DNA of 64,000 nt from Dyella sp. OK004 (lineage in GTDB: Bacteria > Pseudomonadota > Gammaproteobacteria > Xanthomonadales > Rhodanobacteraceae), in NCBI RefSeq assembly GCF_900114495.1, contig NZ_FOZI01000003.1, forward strand, positions 310,001 through 374,000. Direction: 5' to 3'. Under the pieces are notes generated by a model. It did no database searches and had not been told where the DNA came from. It worked only from the letters and a program-made list of their open reading frames with translations. A program made the position numbers and the translations under genes. Below, piece after piece: positions 55,102 to 63,506 of this stretch; the stretch's first letter is position 1, and the number at the start of each line of letters is the position of its first letter.

Positions 55102-56385
55102 ATGATCTTCGGGTTCAATGGAAATACCCGCATGAACAAGCTTGCGGGCGCCCTCGTATTGGCCATCGTTGCCTCCTCGGCTCACGCCGCCATCCAGGTG
55201 GGCGGTGGTGCCACCCTACCGGCCGTCGGCTACGTCGGTACTGTGACGCATCGCCTGAATGCATCTCCGGATGCCAACTCCTTGCTTGGTGCCTACAAGA
55301 GCGTGACGGGCACGCCGGCGTCCTACTGCCAGACCGGCAGCGGCGCGGGCAAGAACGTTCTGGCTGGCGTGACCAGCGTGCAGGGCCAGTGCGCGGACAG
55401 CCCGTCGCCGACCGATTTCGGTGCGGCCAACGCGTTGGTGAACCGCACCACCCTGACCCAGCCGAACTTCGCCGGCTCGGATTCGCCGCTGTCGACGACT
55501 GACTACACCAACTACACCGGCCATCGTGGCACCAGCCGTCCGCTGCAGTTCCCGGCGGTAGCCGGCGGCATCGCTATCGTGTATCGCAACGACAATCTGT
55601 CGACCCAGCTGAGCCTGACTTCGGCGCAGGTGTGCAGCATCTTCAACGGCACCACCACCAAGTGGAGCCAGCTGGGCGTTGCGGCACCAGTGGCCGGCGA
55701 CACCATCAAAGTGGTCTATCGTGCCGACGGTAGCGGCACGAGCTTCGGTTTCAGCAACTTCCTGTCGGCCAACTGCTCTGGCACGCCGGCCGCGCACTTC
55801 AAGACGGACCAGGCCTTCTCCAGCGCAGTCTCGCTGTACAGCTTGCCGGGCGCGTCCTGGAACGGTCAGAGTGGCAACGCCAATGTCGTGAACACCATCG
55901 TAAATAGCGCTGACGATGGCTACATCGGCTATGCCGAAGCCGCCAACGCGCTGGCCGTGGCCGGCAATATCGCGCTCGTCAACGGCAAGGACCCAGCCGC
56001 CGACCTCGGCGATGCGACGACGCACAAGGTGACCATCAACAGCGCCGACGTGGTCTACAACAATGCCATCACTGGCGTGGATGCAAACACCGGTCGTCCG
56101 ACCTTCGGTCCGATCTCCGGTGCGCCGACCACCAGCTGCATCGCTCTGGTGAAGCCGAATGCCTATGCCACGCCGGCTGCGGGCTATCCGATTGTTGCCG
56201 TGTCCTACCTGCTGGGCAGCAGCGAAGGCAACGGAGCAGATGCGGCTAACGTGCGCAAGCTGCTGGGTGCTCCGTACAACAGTTCAATCGTCTCCGCTAC
56301 TGGCACCATCGGTGCCGGTACTGGTCTGGCGTTCCTCACCGCTCCGATCACGCAGACCCAGATCGACGGCTGCGTCATCAACTGA
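55102..56385 (+). CDS. PstS/LapA-like exported phosphate-binding or alkaline-phosphatase protein
   Basis: A 427-residue exported protein of the PstS-like periplasmic-binding fold. The signal peptide ends at SSAHA, then AIQVGGGATLP, GSGAGKNVL, DFGAANALV, AGSDSPLS, FPAVAGGIAIVYR, LTSAQVCSIFNGTTTKWSQLG and VVYRADGSGTSFGFSNFL follow, the classic phosphate-binding loops. AGGGG at 55091-55095 supports the ATG at 55102 over 55132. It carries several cysteines and no lipobox. With pseudopilin genes next to it, it could be a type II-secreted low-molecular-weight phosphatase like P. aeruginosa LapA, or a DING-type protein. Binding versus phosphatase activity cannot be told from sequence. Confidence 0.82.
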   Translation: MIFGFNGNTRMNKLAGALVLAIVASSAHAAIQVGGGATLPAVGYVGTVTHRLNASPDANSLLGAYKSVTGTPASYCQTGSGAGKNVLAGVTSVQGQCADSPSPTDFGAANALVNRTTLTQPNFAGSDSPLSTTDYTNYTGHRGTSRPLQFPAVAGGIAIVYRNDNLSTQLSLTSAQVCSIFNGTTTKWSQLGVAAPVAGDTIKVVYRADGSGTSFGFSNFLSANCSGTPAAHFKTDQAFSSAVSLYSLPGASWNGQSGNANVVNTIVNSADDGYIGYAEAANALAVAGNIALVNGKDPAADLGDATTHKVTINSADVVYNNAITGVDANTGRPTFGPISGAPTTSCIALVKPNAYATPAAGYPIVAVSYLLGSSEGNGADAANVRKLLGAPYNSSIVSATGTIGAGTGLAFLTAPITQTQIDGCVIN

Positions 56386-56414
56386 TCGAAGATGGTTCCA
56401 CTTGCCGTGGAACG

Positions 56415-56445
56415 CGCAGGAGAGGCTTGCCTCTCCTGCGTTTTT
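56415..56445 (+). terminator. intrinsic terminator after the PstS/LapA-like gene
   Basis: Perfect 11-bp stem (CGCAGGAGAGG at 56415-56425, CCTCTCCTGCG at 56430-56440), CTTG loop, followed by TTTTT. It separates the exoprotein gene from the pseudopilin operon. Confidence 0.88.
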
Positions 56446-56484
56446 GCGCGTTTGGCTGTCATGAAGGCGGAATAGGTTGGGGAG

Positions 56485-56961
56485 ATGAAGCGGAAACTGG
56501 GAATAGGTAACGGGGAACGGGAAACGGCTCTACGGCGGCGCACGTCCACCCGTTCTCTGTTCGCTGTTCCTCGTTCCTCCGCTCGCGGCTTCAGCCTGCT
56601 TGAAGTCATCGCCGCCATCCTGCTGCTCGCCATTGCCGTTGGCGCGCTGATGCGCGTGGCCAGCGCCTCGCTCAATCTCGCCGACAAACTTGGGCAGACG
56701 ACGCGGGCGGACATGCTGGCGCAAGGCAAGCTCGACGCGTTGGGCATCGCCGAGCCGCTGACCCTTGGCGAGCGCGAAGGCGTGTTCGATCGCGATTTCC
56801 GTTGGCACCTGCGCGTGGCGCCATGGCAGGGCGACGACTTGCCGCCGGACAGCACCTTGACGCTGTACCGCGTGGAGTTGTATGTGCTGTGGGGCGATGC
56901 GCGGCGGCCGCGGGAATTGAAGTACGTGACATTGCGGACCGTAAAAAAGGCGACGCCATGA
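56485..56961 (+). CDS. gspI: type II secretion minor pseudopilin GspI
   Basis: A 158-residue type IV-pilin-like protein. The prepilin peptidase site is ARG-FSLLEVIAAILLLAIAVGALM, cleaved after Gly35, with the conserved Glu at position 5 of the mature chain. The T2SSI-like body follows. The leader of 35 residues is unusually long; it is encoded by a heptad-repeat stretch (56499-56578) and no alternative ATG, GTG or TTG exists before the cleavage site. It overlaps gspJ by 4 bp. Order I-J-K supports the assignment over GspH. Confidence 0.82.
   Translation: MKRKLGIGNGERETALRRRTSTRSLFAVPRSSARGFSLLEVIAAILLLAIAVGALMRVASASLNLADKLGQTTRADMLAQGKLDALGIAEPLTLGEREGVFDRDFRWHLRVAPWQGDDLPPDSTLTLYRVELYVLWGDARRPRELKYVTLRTVKKATP
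56499..56578. repeat. GGGAAYR-type heptad repeats forming an inverted repeat inside the gspI leader
   Basis: The left arm (about 56499-56527) reads as successive GGGAATA / GGTAACG / GGGAACG units. The right arm (about 56549-56578) is the complementary CGTTCTC / TGTTCGC / TGTTCCT series. The arms can pair. This low-complexity DNA is translated as the long GspI leader, which suggests insertion or expansion of an intergenic repeat into the gene's 5' end. Confidence 0.55.
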
Positions 56962-57638
56962 CAGGCCGTCTTCCCGCTCGAGGTTTCACTCTGCTCGAAG
57001 TGCTCAGCGCCTTGGCCTTGCTCAGCATGCTCCTGCTCGGCGTTTTCTACGCCATCCAGACCGCGACGCGCTCGGTGAACTCGGGGTCAGCCGCGCTGGA
57101 ACGCAACGATCAGGCGAGGTCGTTGCAACAGTTTCTGCGCCGCGATCTGTTGCAGGCGCGTGCGTTGCCTTGGAAGCTGGACCCGAAAGGGAATGGCGTG
57201 GTGTTCGAGGGTGGGCCACGGAACATGCATTTCGTCGCGCCGCTGCCGGGCTATCTCGATCGGGCGGGTCCTCAGCTGCAGGCACTGGCATTGGTGGACG
57301 ACGGCAAGGGCAAGCTGAAGCTGCAACTGGGCAGCGCGCCGCTTGCACCAGGTGGAGCGGGCGTGGGGTTCGAGCCCGAGGTACTTGTCGCGGGAGTGAG
57401 CGGTGGACGCTTCCGCTATTACGGCCGGGAGCGTGAAGGCATGGATGCGCAATGGCGCGACCAGTGGAACATCGCCGGGCGCATGCCCGAGCTGGTGACC
57501 GTCGAGCTGGAGCGCGAAAAGCCGGACCGCGACAAAACCACGGCGTGGCTATGGCTGCAGGCACCGATCCGCCAGAATCCTTATGCGATCAACGTGGGCG
57601 CGCTGGCGAGGGCCTTGCCGGACGGGTCGAAACCATGA
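56958..57638 (+). CDS. gspJ: type II secretion minor pseudopilin GspJ
   Basis: A 226-residue pseudopilin that begins at the ATGA overlap with gspI. The short leader MTGRLPARG is cut before FTLLEVLSALALLSMLLLGVFYAIQ, with Glu at mature position 5. The larger soluble domain (RNDQARSLQQFLRRDLLQARALPWK...) is typical of T2SSJ. GspI, J and K form the tip complex of the pseudopilus that pushes substrates through the secretin. It overlaps gspK by 4 bp. Confidence 0.87.
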   Translation: MTGRLPARGFTLLEVLSALALLSMLLLGVFYAIQTATRSVNSGSAALERNDQARSLQQFLRRDLLQARALPWKLDPKGNGVVFEGGPRNMHFVAPLPGYLDRAGPQLQALALVDDGKGKLKLQLGSAPLAPGGAGVGFEPEVLVAGVSGGRFRYYGREREGMDAQWRDQWNIAGRMPELVTVELEREKPDRDKTTAWLWLQAPIRQNPYAINVGALARALPDGSKP

Positions 57639-58543
57639 GTGGCATGAAAGCATCGCGGTCGTGCGCGGGCTGCCGCCGTGAACGCGGCATCGCGCTATTG
57701 GTGGTGCTATGGGCCTGCACGCTGCTGGCGGTCCTGCTCGGCGGTTTCGCCACCCTGGCGCGCACCGAATCCATCCAGACCCGCTATCTCTCCAGTCGCG
57801 TGCAGTTGCGTTACCTCGCCGAGGCCGGCGCGATGCGCGCGCTGGCCGAATGCGTCAGCAGGAGCGGTGGACGCTGGGTCGGCGACGGTCGTCCATACAG
57901 CTTCCATATCGAGAATCACGACATCGACATTCGCATCCAGGACGAGCTTGGCAAGGTGGACATCAATGCCGCCGATCCGCGCTTGCTGCAGCGCTTGTTC
58001 ATGGCAGCGGGCCAGGATGAAGCGTCGGCCACGCGGCTGGCGGCGAACATCCAGGAAACGCGCGACGCCGGTGCGAAGCTTTTCCGCGAAGAAGGAACGA
58101 AGCGTTACGCAGCGGCCGGGCTGGAAGTCGGGCCGCGCTATCGCGAGTTCGACATGCCCGAGCAATTACAGACGGTGCTGGGTATGACGCCGGCTCTGTA
58201 TCGCAAGCTTGCGCCCGCGATCACTGTATGGTCGCGTCGCGCGGAGCCGACGCCAGCGCTGGCTCCACCGCTGGTGCTGGCGAGTATGCCCCAGATGGAT
58301 ATGGCCAAAGCGGAGCGCTACGTGGCACAACGCGCACTGCTGTCCACACGTACGCCGCCGCCGACATTGCCGAACGGACAGGCGGCCGGTGCATGGCGTG
58401 GCGGACAGGTGAGGACAGTCGTCGCGTCGGCGGTTGATGGGCAGGGGACGAAGGCGAGAGTGATCGTCACGTTCCGGTTGACGGCGCTGCGGGATGGGCT
58501 GGGATACAGCGTTTTACGATGGCAGGAAGACGGGGCGGAGTAG
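57635..58543 (+). CDS. gspK: type II secretion minor pseudopilin GspK
   Basis: A 302-residue pseudopilin starting at an ATGA overlap. The leader ends RERG before IALLVVLWACTLLAVLLGGFA. The normal Glu5 is absent, a known trait of GspK, which caps the pseudopilus. A large helical insertion includes a helix-hairpin-helix-like stretch (LGKVDINAADPRLLQRLF). No other T2SS core genes (gspC-H, L, M) follow, since the next gene is on the opposite strand. Confidence 0.87.
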   Translation: MSGMKASRSCAGCRRERGIALLVVLWACTLLAVLLGGFATLARTESIQTRYLSSRVQLRYLAEAGAMRALAECVSRSGGRWVGDGRPYSFHIENHDIDIRIQDELGKVDINAADPRLLQRLFMAAGQDEASATRLAANIQETRDAGAKLFREEGTKRYAAAGLEVGPRYREFDMPEQLQTVLGMTPALYRKLAPAITVWSRRAEPTPALAPPLVLASMPQMDMAKAERYVAQRALLSTRTPPPTLPNGQAAGAWRGGQVRTVVASAVDGQGTKARVIVTFRLTALRDGLGYSVLRWQEDGAE

Positions 58544-58584
58544 TCGATCGTCTTCAGTGATCGTGTGAAGGCGACCGGCTCACG

Positions 58585-59499
58585 TCACTCTCCATAGGCT
58601 GAAGTGCTCGGCTCCGCGAGCACCAACACTGCGGGTGACCAACTGTAGTCGAACAGCTTCTCGGTACTGAGCACGGCGTAGCCAGCACGCCGCAGTTCTT
58701 CGCCCCACGCACTGATGGGTTGCTCCCAATTGGAAGGTTTGGTGGTCTGTCGCACCTGACCCAGCAGCATGGGCGCAAGGAAGCCGCCTGCGATAAGTGG
58801 CGCGTCGTCACCATAGCCACGAAGGGCGCGTTCATAGCGCTGGGCCAGCGAGCTGAAATACGCCTCGGTGCCATACGCCAGCGGCGGCACGTCGAACTCG
58901 ATCAAGGCCAGTCGGCGGATGTGCGGACGCAGGCGCCGCAGGGTGTGCTCCCGCTCCGCCGGCGGCAAGTTCTGCAGCGAAAAACTGGCCTGTGCCAAAT
59001 CCCATTGCATGGCTGGTTCAAGCGCATCGCAGAACGCCTGCGCCGTCATCGGCCACGTTCGTATGCGGTCGTGCTGCAGCAGTGCGGAGGAAGTCAGCTG
59101 TTTGGTGGCGTGCGAGAGCAAGGCAGGTGATGGCTCCACCAGGTCCAGGCGCCCGGGGATGTTGCCGCTTTGAGCGAGCGCCGGTATCAAGGCCATGCCA
59201 TCACCGCAGCCCACGTCGAGCAGGGTGTTCACGGCGAATGAGTCGTAGAGATGCGCGAGCGCGGCGCTCACCGCCGCATAGAGCGGCACGTTGTCGCCGC
59301 CGCGTATGAAGGCCTCGAACGCGGCGGGTTGATCGTAGACGGTGCTGCGCGCTCCCTCGACGAGCAGATCCGCAAGGGCGCGCGCCAGTAGAGAGCCTTG
59401 TCCTGCCGTGGCTTCCAACAACTTTTGCGCATGTCCCGTATTGCCTTGAGCGATGGCAACGAGGCTTGCTGCGAGTTCTTTGGAGGTGGCCTCATTCAA
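58585..59499 (-). CDS. class I SAM-dependent methyltransferase
   Basis: A 304-residue protein with the Rossmann-type SAM-binding motif I LLDVGCGDG (93-101), the acidic end of strand 2 (RLDLVEPS) and a post-motif ASFSLQNLP region. An N-terminal helical domain (1-85) precedes the fold. The ATG at 59499 overlaps the LysR stop (ATGA), so it is probably translated from the LysR transcript. Substrate not recognised. It is convergent with gspK across 41 bp. Confidence 0.8.
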   Translation of the reverse strand: MNEATSKELAASLVAIAQGNTGHAQKLLEATAGQGSLLARALADLLVEGARSTVYDQPAAFEAFIRGGDNVPLYAAVSAALAHLYDSFAVNTLLDVGCGDGMALIPALAQSGNIPGRLDLVEPSPALLSHATKQLTSSALLQHDRIRTWPMTAQAFCDALEPAMQWDLAQASFSLQNLPPAEREHTLRRLRPHIRRLALIEFDVPPLAYGTEAYFSSLAQRYERALRGYGDDAPLIAGGFLAPMLLGQVRQTTKPSNWEQPISAWGEELRRAGYAVLSTEKLFDYSWSPAVLVLAEPSTSAYGE

Positions 59500-60386
59500 T
59501 GGAGTATCTCTCCGGTTCGTCCCAGCCGCTCACGCAGAAATTCGATAAAGCGCTGCGTTTTTGCCGGTAGCAGTCGGGTTTCCGTCAGTGCATAAACAGG
59601 TGTGGGTTTGCCGTGCCAGTGGCTGAGCACTCGGGTCAGTCGCCCAGCAGCCAGATCATCCGTGACGACTTCTTCCGGCACCAGAATGATGCCCGAGTCG
59701 AGTGCCGCCATGCGGCGTATCAAGCCGACGCTATTGAGTGTAAAGCGGCTGCTGGTTGCGACCTGGATCGACTCTTTTCCCCGGTACAACGTCCACGAAC
59801 TGGCCTTGAGGATGTTCAGGCATTCTTGCCGCTCAAGGTCGGCGGGTTCTTTCGGTTCGCCCGATCGCTCAAGGTAGCGTGGCGACGCGTAAAGGCGGGG
59901 CACGAGAGACGCCAGCGGGCGCGCGATCAGTTGCGAGCTCGCTGGCTCGCCCATGCGAATCGCTATATCGAAAGGTTCGCTGACCAGATCGACCTGCCGT
60001 GGTGTGAGGTCAAGATCGAAAGTGATGCCGGGATATCGCTCCGCGAATTCGGCGATCAATGGCGCCATGTAGATGATCGCGAAATCCACGGGCAGCGATG
60101 CACGCAACACGCCGCTGGGTTGCGCGAGCATCTCGCCTAATTGCTCGTGCGCCAGTCGGGCTTCATCAACGATGCGCTTGCAGCGCTCGAAATAGATCTG
60201 ACCTGCCTCGGTCAGTTCGACCTTGCGCGTCGTACGGTGCAGCAGGCGCAGGCCGATGGCTTTTTCCAGCGCGCTGATGCGTCGCGAGAGCGTGGAGTTC
60301 GGAACGCCGGTGGCCTCGGAGGCGCCACGAAAGCCCTTGGCTTTGACGACCTCGACGAACAAGGCCATATCGTTCAGGAGTTCCAT
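59496..60386 (-). CDS. LysR-family transcriptional regulator
   Basis: A 296-residue regulator with an N-terminal winged HTH (about 1-60, ALFVEVVKAKGFRGASEATGVPNSTLSRRISALEKAIGLRLLHRTTR) and a periplasmic-binding-like effector domain, most like the PA0477/CrgA-type LTTRs. It is divergent from the alkene reductase gene, and an inverted repeat with the T-N11-A LysR pattern lies 16 bp upstream of its start. It likely represses itself and controls the reductase. Electrophile sensing is a common theme for such pairs but is inference here. Confidence 0.9.
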   Translation of the reverse strand: MELLNDMALFVEVVKAKGFRGASEATGVPNSTLSRRISALEKAIGLRLLHRTTRKVELTEAGQIYFERCKRIVDEARLAHEQLGEMLAQPSGVLRASLPVDFAIIYMAPLIAEFAERYPGITFDLDLTPRQVDLVSEPFDIAIRMGEPASSQLIARPLASLVPRLYASPRYLERSGEPKEPADLERQECLNILKASSWTLYRGKESIQVATSSRFTLNSVGLIRRMAALDSGIILVPEEVVTDDLAAGRLTRVLSHWHGKPTPVYALTETRLLPAKTQRFIEFLRERLGRTGEILH

Positions 60387-60401
60387 CGCATTGCTCCATT
60401 A

Positions 60402-60420
60402 GTGGATCAATGTTATCCAC
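60402..60420. promoter_or_regulatory. LysR-type operator
   Basis: GTGGAT (60402-60407) and ATCCAC (60415-60420) form a perfect interrupted dyad with a 7-nt centre and the T-N11-A geometry of LysR sites. It lies in the divergent gap between the LysR and Old Yellow Enzyme genes. Confidence 0.6.
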
Positions 60421-60540
60421 AATACCGTCTTTATCCCACCCATGGTGTGGGCCCATGATTTCCTCGTCCGGATGTTGAGCAGAGCGCGGTCTCATGACCG
60501 CACACCGGCTCCCACAACACATCACTTCGAGGATTTCGCC

Positions 60541-61614
60541 ATGAATCAGTTATTCACCCCCGTTCGTGTCGGCCGCTATACCCTGCAAAACCGCCTGGCC
60601 ATGGCGCCGATGACCCGCAGCCGCGCCGAGTTCGATGGCACGCCGGGAGCGCTGGCCGGCGAGTACTACGCGCAGCGTGCCGACGTCGGCCTGATTGTTA
60701 CCGAAGGCACGCAGCCGTCGGACGATGGGCAGGGTTACCTCACCACGCCAGGCATCTACACCGACGCGCACGTCGCGGGGTGGCGCGAAGTCATCTCGGC
60801 GGTGCATGCCAAGGGCGGCCGTGTCTTCATCCAGCTGATGCATGCCGGGCGCATGTCGCATCCCGACAACACACCGCATCATCGCCAGGGTGTCGCGCCT
60901 TCCGCGATCGCACCGGGTGCGCCGATGTTTACGGTGAAAGGCATGCAGGACATTCCCGTGCCGCGCGCCCTGACCACCGACGAAGTACGTCAGACCATCG
61001 CTGACTTTCGCCATGCGGCGCGCCGCGCCATCGAGGCCGGCGCCGACGGTGTAGAGATTCACGGCGCCAACGCCTACCTGGTTCATCAGTTCTTCGCCCC
61101 GAGCGCCAATGTCCGCACCGATGCCTACGGCGGGTCGATCGAGAATCGTGCACGTTTCGCTATCGAAGTGGCTACCGCCATTGCCGACGAGATCGGTGCG
61201 GACAGAACGGCTATCCGTCTGTCGCCGGGTATGACCCTGTGGGGTATCGACGAAGGCGCGGAAGGGCCGGATCTCTATCGCTATCTGGTCGCCGAGCTCG
61301 ACAAGCTAGGTCTCGCTTATCTGCACATCGCGCATCAGGGCAACGAGGCGCTGCTTGCCGATATCCGCAAGCACTGGAAGCAGACGTTGATCCTCAATCG
61401 CGCAGGTCGTCCGCGTGAGCAGATTGGGGCAGACGTAACTTCGGGGCTGGCGGATCTGGAAGCTTACGGTCAGCTGATTCTGGCCAATCCGGATTTCGTC
61501 GCCAGGCTCAAGGCGAATGCGCCGATGAATCAAGCGGACCGCACCACGTTCTTCGGCGGCACGGCGCGGGGGTATGTCGACTATCCCGCGCTGAGCGAGG
61601 CTGTGATGGCTTGA
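60541..61614 (+). CDS. Old Yellow Enzyme-family alkene reductase (NemA-like)
   Basis: FMN-dependent NADPH oxidoreductase that reduces activated C=C bonds or nitro-esters; 357 residues, cytosolic. The ATG at 60541 follows GAGGA and gives the family N-terminus LFTPVRVGRYTLQNRLAMAPMTR (FMN-contacting Thr25). Substrate-binding His174 and Asn177 sit in EIHGANAYLVHQF, followed by the FAPSANVRTDAYGGSIENRARF signature. It is divergent from the LysR gene that probably regulates it. Close to NemA/XenA-type enzymes; exact substrate unknown. Confidence 0.92.
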   Translation: MNQLFTPVRVGRYTLQNRLAMAPMTRSRAEFDGTPGALAGEYYAQRADVGLIVTEGTQPSDDGQGYLTTPGIYTDAHVAGWREVISAVHAKGGRVFIQLMHAGRMSHPDNTPHHRQGVAPSAIAPGAPMFTVKGMQDIPVPRALTTDEVRQTIADFRHAARRAIEAGADGVEIHGANAYLVHQFFAPSANVRTDAYGGSIENRARFAIEVATAIADEIGADRTAIRLSPGMTLWGIDEGAEGPDLYRYLVAELDKLGLAYLHIAHQGNEALLADIRKHWKQTLILNRAGRPREQIGADVTSGLADLEAYGQLILANPDFVARLKANAPMNQADRTTFFGGTARGYVDYPALSEAVMA

Positions 61615-61714
61615 GGAAGATCGGAGGCCTTGCTCCAGCGCATCAACTGCGAAAAAAAACGTAAGTGCCATCGGTGAATATCGCAACACGTGCTTAGTCG
61701 AAGATGCCCGCGGG

Positions 61715-61741
61715 CTAGGGCTTCCATCATGGAAGCCCTAG
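61715..61741. promoter_or_regulatory. 27-bp perfect palindrome upstream of the arabinofuranosidase gene
   Basis: CTAGGGCTTCCAT (61715-61727) and ATGGAAGCCCTAG (61729-61741) are perfect inverted copies around a single C. There is no T-run downstream. It ends 33 bp before the GH51 start, so it may be a repressor site, an mRNA hairpin in the leader, or a terminator for the reductase gene. Confidence 0.55.
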
Positions 61742-61774
61742 GAGCATTCAGGACAAAGCTAAGGGCGGCAAGCG

Positions 61775-63352
61775 ATGAAGATCAGTAGCTGGATGGCGGT
61801 GCACAGTCTGTCTTTTTGTCTGTTGCTTGCGTGGGAAGGAACCTGCGTGGGGCAGACGGCGAAAGCCATCGATGCGCAAATCATCGTGCATGCGGATCGA
61901 CCGGGTGCGGTGATCCAGCGCGAGATCTATGGGCAATTCGCCGAACAGCTGGGTCATGGCATCGACCAGGGCATATGGGTGGGTGAGGCGTCAGCCATCC
62001 CCAACATCAAGGGCTATCGCAAAGATGTGGTGGATGCGCTTAAAGCCATCCACGTACCTGTCATCCGCTGGCCGGGCGGTTGCTTTGCCGACGAGTATCA
62101 CTGGCGCGATGGCGTCGGGCCGCGCCAGCAACGGCCGGTTCGCCGGAATCTGTCCTGGGGTGGCGAAGAGATCAACGCCTTCGGCACGCATGAGTTTATG
62201 GATTTCGCCGAGCTGATCGGCGCTGAGACTTACATTGGCGTCAACGTCGGTGGCGGTACGCCGCGCGAGATGAGTGACTGGTTGGAATATCTGACGGCGG
62301 ACGGCCAATCGAGTATTGCTCGCGAACGCCGCGCCAATGGCCGGGATAAGCCGTGGAAAGTCAGCTATCTCGGCATCGGCAATGAGGCCTGGGGTTGCGG
62401 CGGTCATATGCGGCCCGCGTATTACGCCGACCTTTATCGCCAGTTCGCCACGTTTGTGCATCCCTCGGGCAGTGAGCCTTCGCCGATTGTCAGGGTCGCC
62501 AGCGGCGCCAGTGGCGATGACTTCGCATGGACCGAGGGCGTGATGTCGGCGGCTGCGGAACTGATCGATGCCTATGGCGTGCATTACTACACGCTGCCCA
62601 TGAATGACTGGAATAAGAAAGGCTCTGCCACCGACTTTGGCGAGGCCGAGTGGATCGCGACGCTGCACGGCGCGTTGCGCATGGATGAGTTGTTGACTAT
62701 GCACAGCGCGATCATGGACAAATACGACCCCAAGAAGCGAGTCGCACTAGTAGTCGATGAGTGGGGCACCTGGTACGACCCGCAACCCGGCGTCGCGGCA
62801 CCCGCGCTCTATCAGCAGAACAGCTTGCGCGACGCGCTCACCGCAGCGATGACGCTAAACATCTTCCATGCCCATGCCGACCGTGTGCGCATGGCCAACA
62901 TCGCGCAAATGGTGAACGTGCTGCAGGCCATGATCCTCACCGACCAGAAGCGCATGGTGCTGACCCCGACCTATCACGTGTTCGACATGTATCAGGTCTT
63001 TCAGGGTGCCACTTCGCTGCCGGTGGAAGTGCGCTCGCCGGATTACATATTCGGCAACGTGCATGTGCCTGGCGTGCAAGCAAGTGCAGGACGCGACGCG
63101 GCCGGCATCGTACATGTCGGTCTGGTTAACCCTAGTCCCGACAAAACGATTCGACTCCATCTCCGCTTGTCTGGCTCGCAGGCCAAAAGCATCAAGGGGC
63201 GCATACTCACGGCGCCCGCAATAACCTCGATCAACACCTTCGAGCATCCGGATGTGGTGAAACCCGCGCCGCTTGCAGGAGCGTCTTCGAAGGACGGCGA
63301 ATGGATGCTGCGGCTGCCGCCACGATCGGTAGTGGTGCTTGATATGCGTTGA
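61775..63352 (+). CDS. secreted GH51 alpha-L-arabinofuranosidase
   Basis: Exported enzyme that removes terminal alpha-L-arabinofuranosyl groups from plant arabinan or arabinoxylan. It has 525 residues and a signal peptide (about 1-26, MAVHSLSFCLLLAWEGTCVGQ). Clan A retaining catalytic residues are visible: acid/base Glu204 in LGIGNEAWG and nucleophile Glu329 in VVDEWGTWYD. Supporting residues are RWPGGCFADEYHW (98-110) and HYYT at 270-273, and a C-terminal beta domain follows. AAGGGCGG upstream of 61775 supports the start. Monocistronic in view, with a palindrome just upstream. Confidence 0.92.
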   Translation: MKISSWMAVHSLSFCLLLAWEGTCVGQTAKAIDAQIIVHADRPGAVIQREIYGQFAEQLGHGIDQGIWVGEASAIPNIKGYRKDVVDALKAIHVPVIRWPGGCFADEYHWRDGVGPRQQRPVRRNLSWGGEEINAFGTHEFMDFAELIGAETYIGVNVGGGTPREMSDWLEYLTADGQSSIARERRANGRDKPWKVSYLGIGNEAWGCGGHMRPAYYADLYRQFATFVHPSGSEPSPIVRVASGASGDDFAWTEGVMSAAAELIDAYGVHYYTLPMNDWNKKGSATDFGEAEWIATLHGALRMDELLTMHSAIMDKYDPKKRVALVVDEWGTWYDPQPGVAAPALYQQNSLRDALTAAMTLNIFHAHADRVRMANIAQMVNVLQAMILTDQKRMVLTPTYHVFDMYQVFQGATSLPVEVRSPDYIFGNVHVPGVQASAGRDAAGIVHVGLVNPSPDKTIRLHLRLSGSQAKSIKGRILTAPAITSINTFEHPDVVKPAPLAGASSKDGEWMLRLPPRSVVVLDMR

Positions 63353-63506
63353 CGGCAGTCGCCATTCGCATCTTGCCGAATCACCGGCACATACCGGCGA
63401 GCGGCTATGCGGACGCGTCCGTCCCGCAGCTCGATGCATCGTCACCGGTGCAATTGCGGCGGCGCTTCTGAGTTCTTTGCAGGACTCGGAAGCACCGCCG
63501 CCCGGT

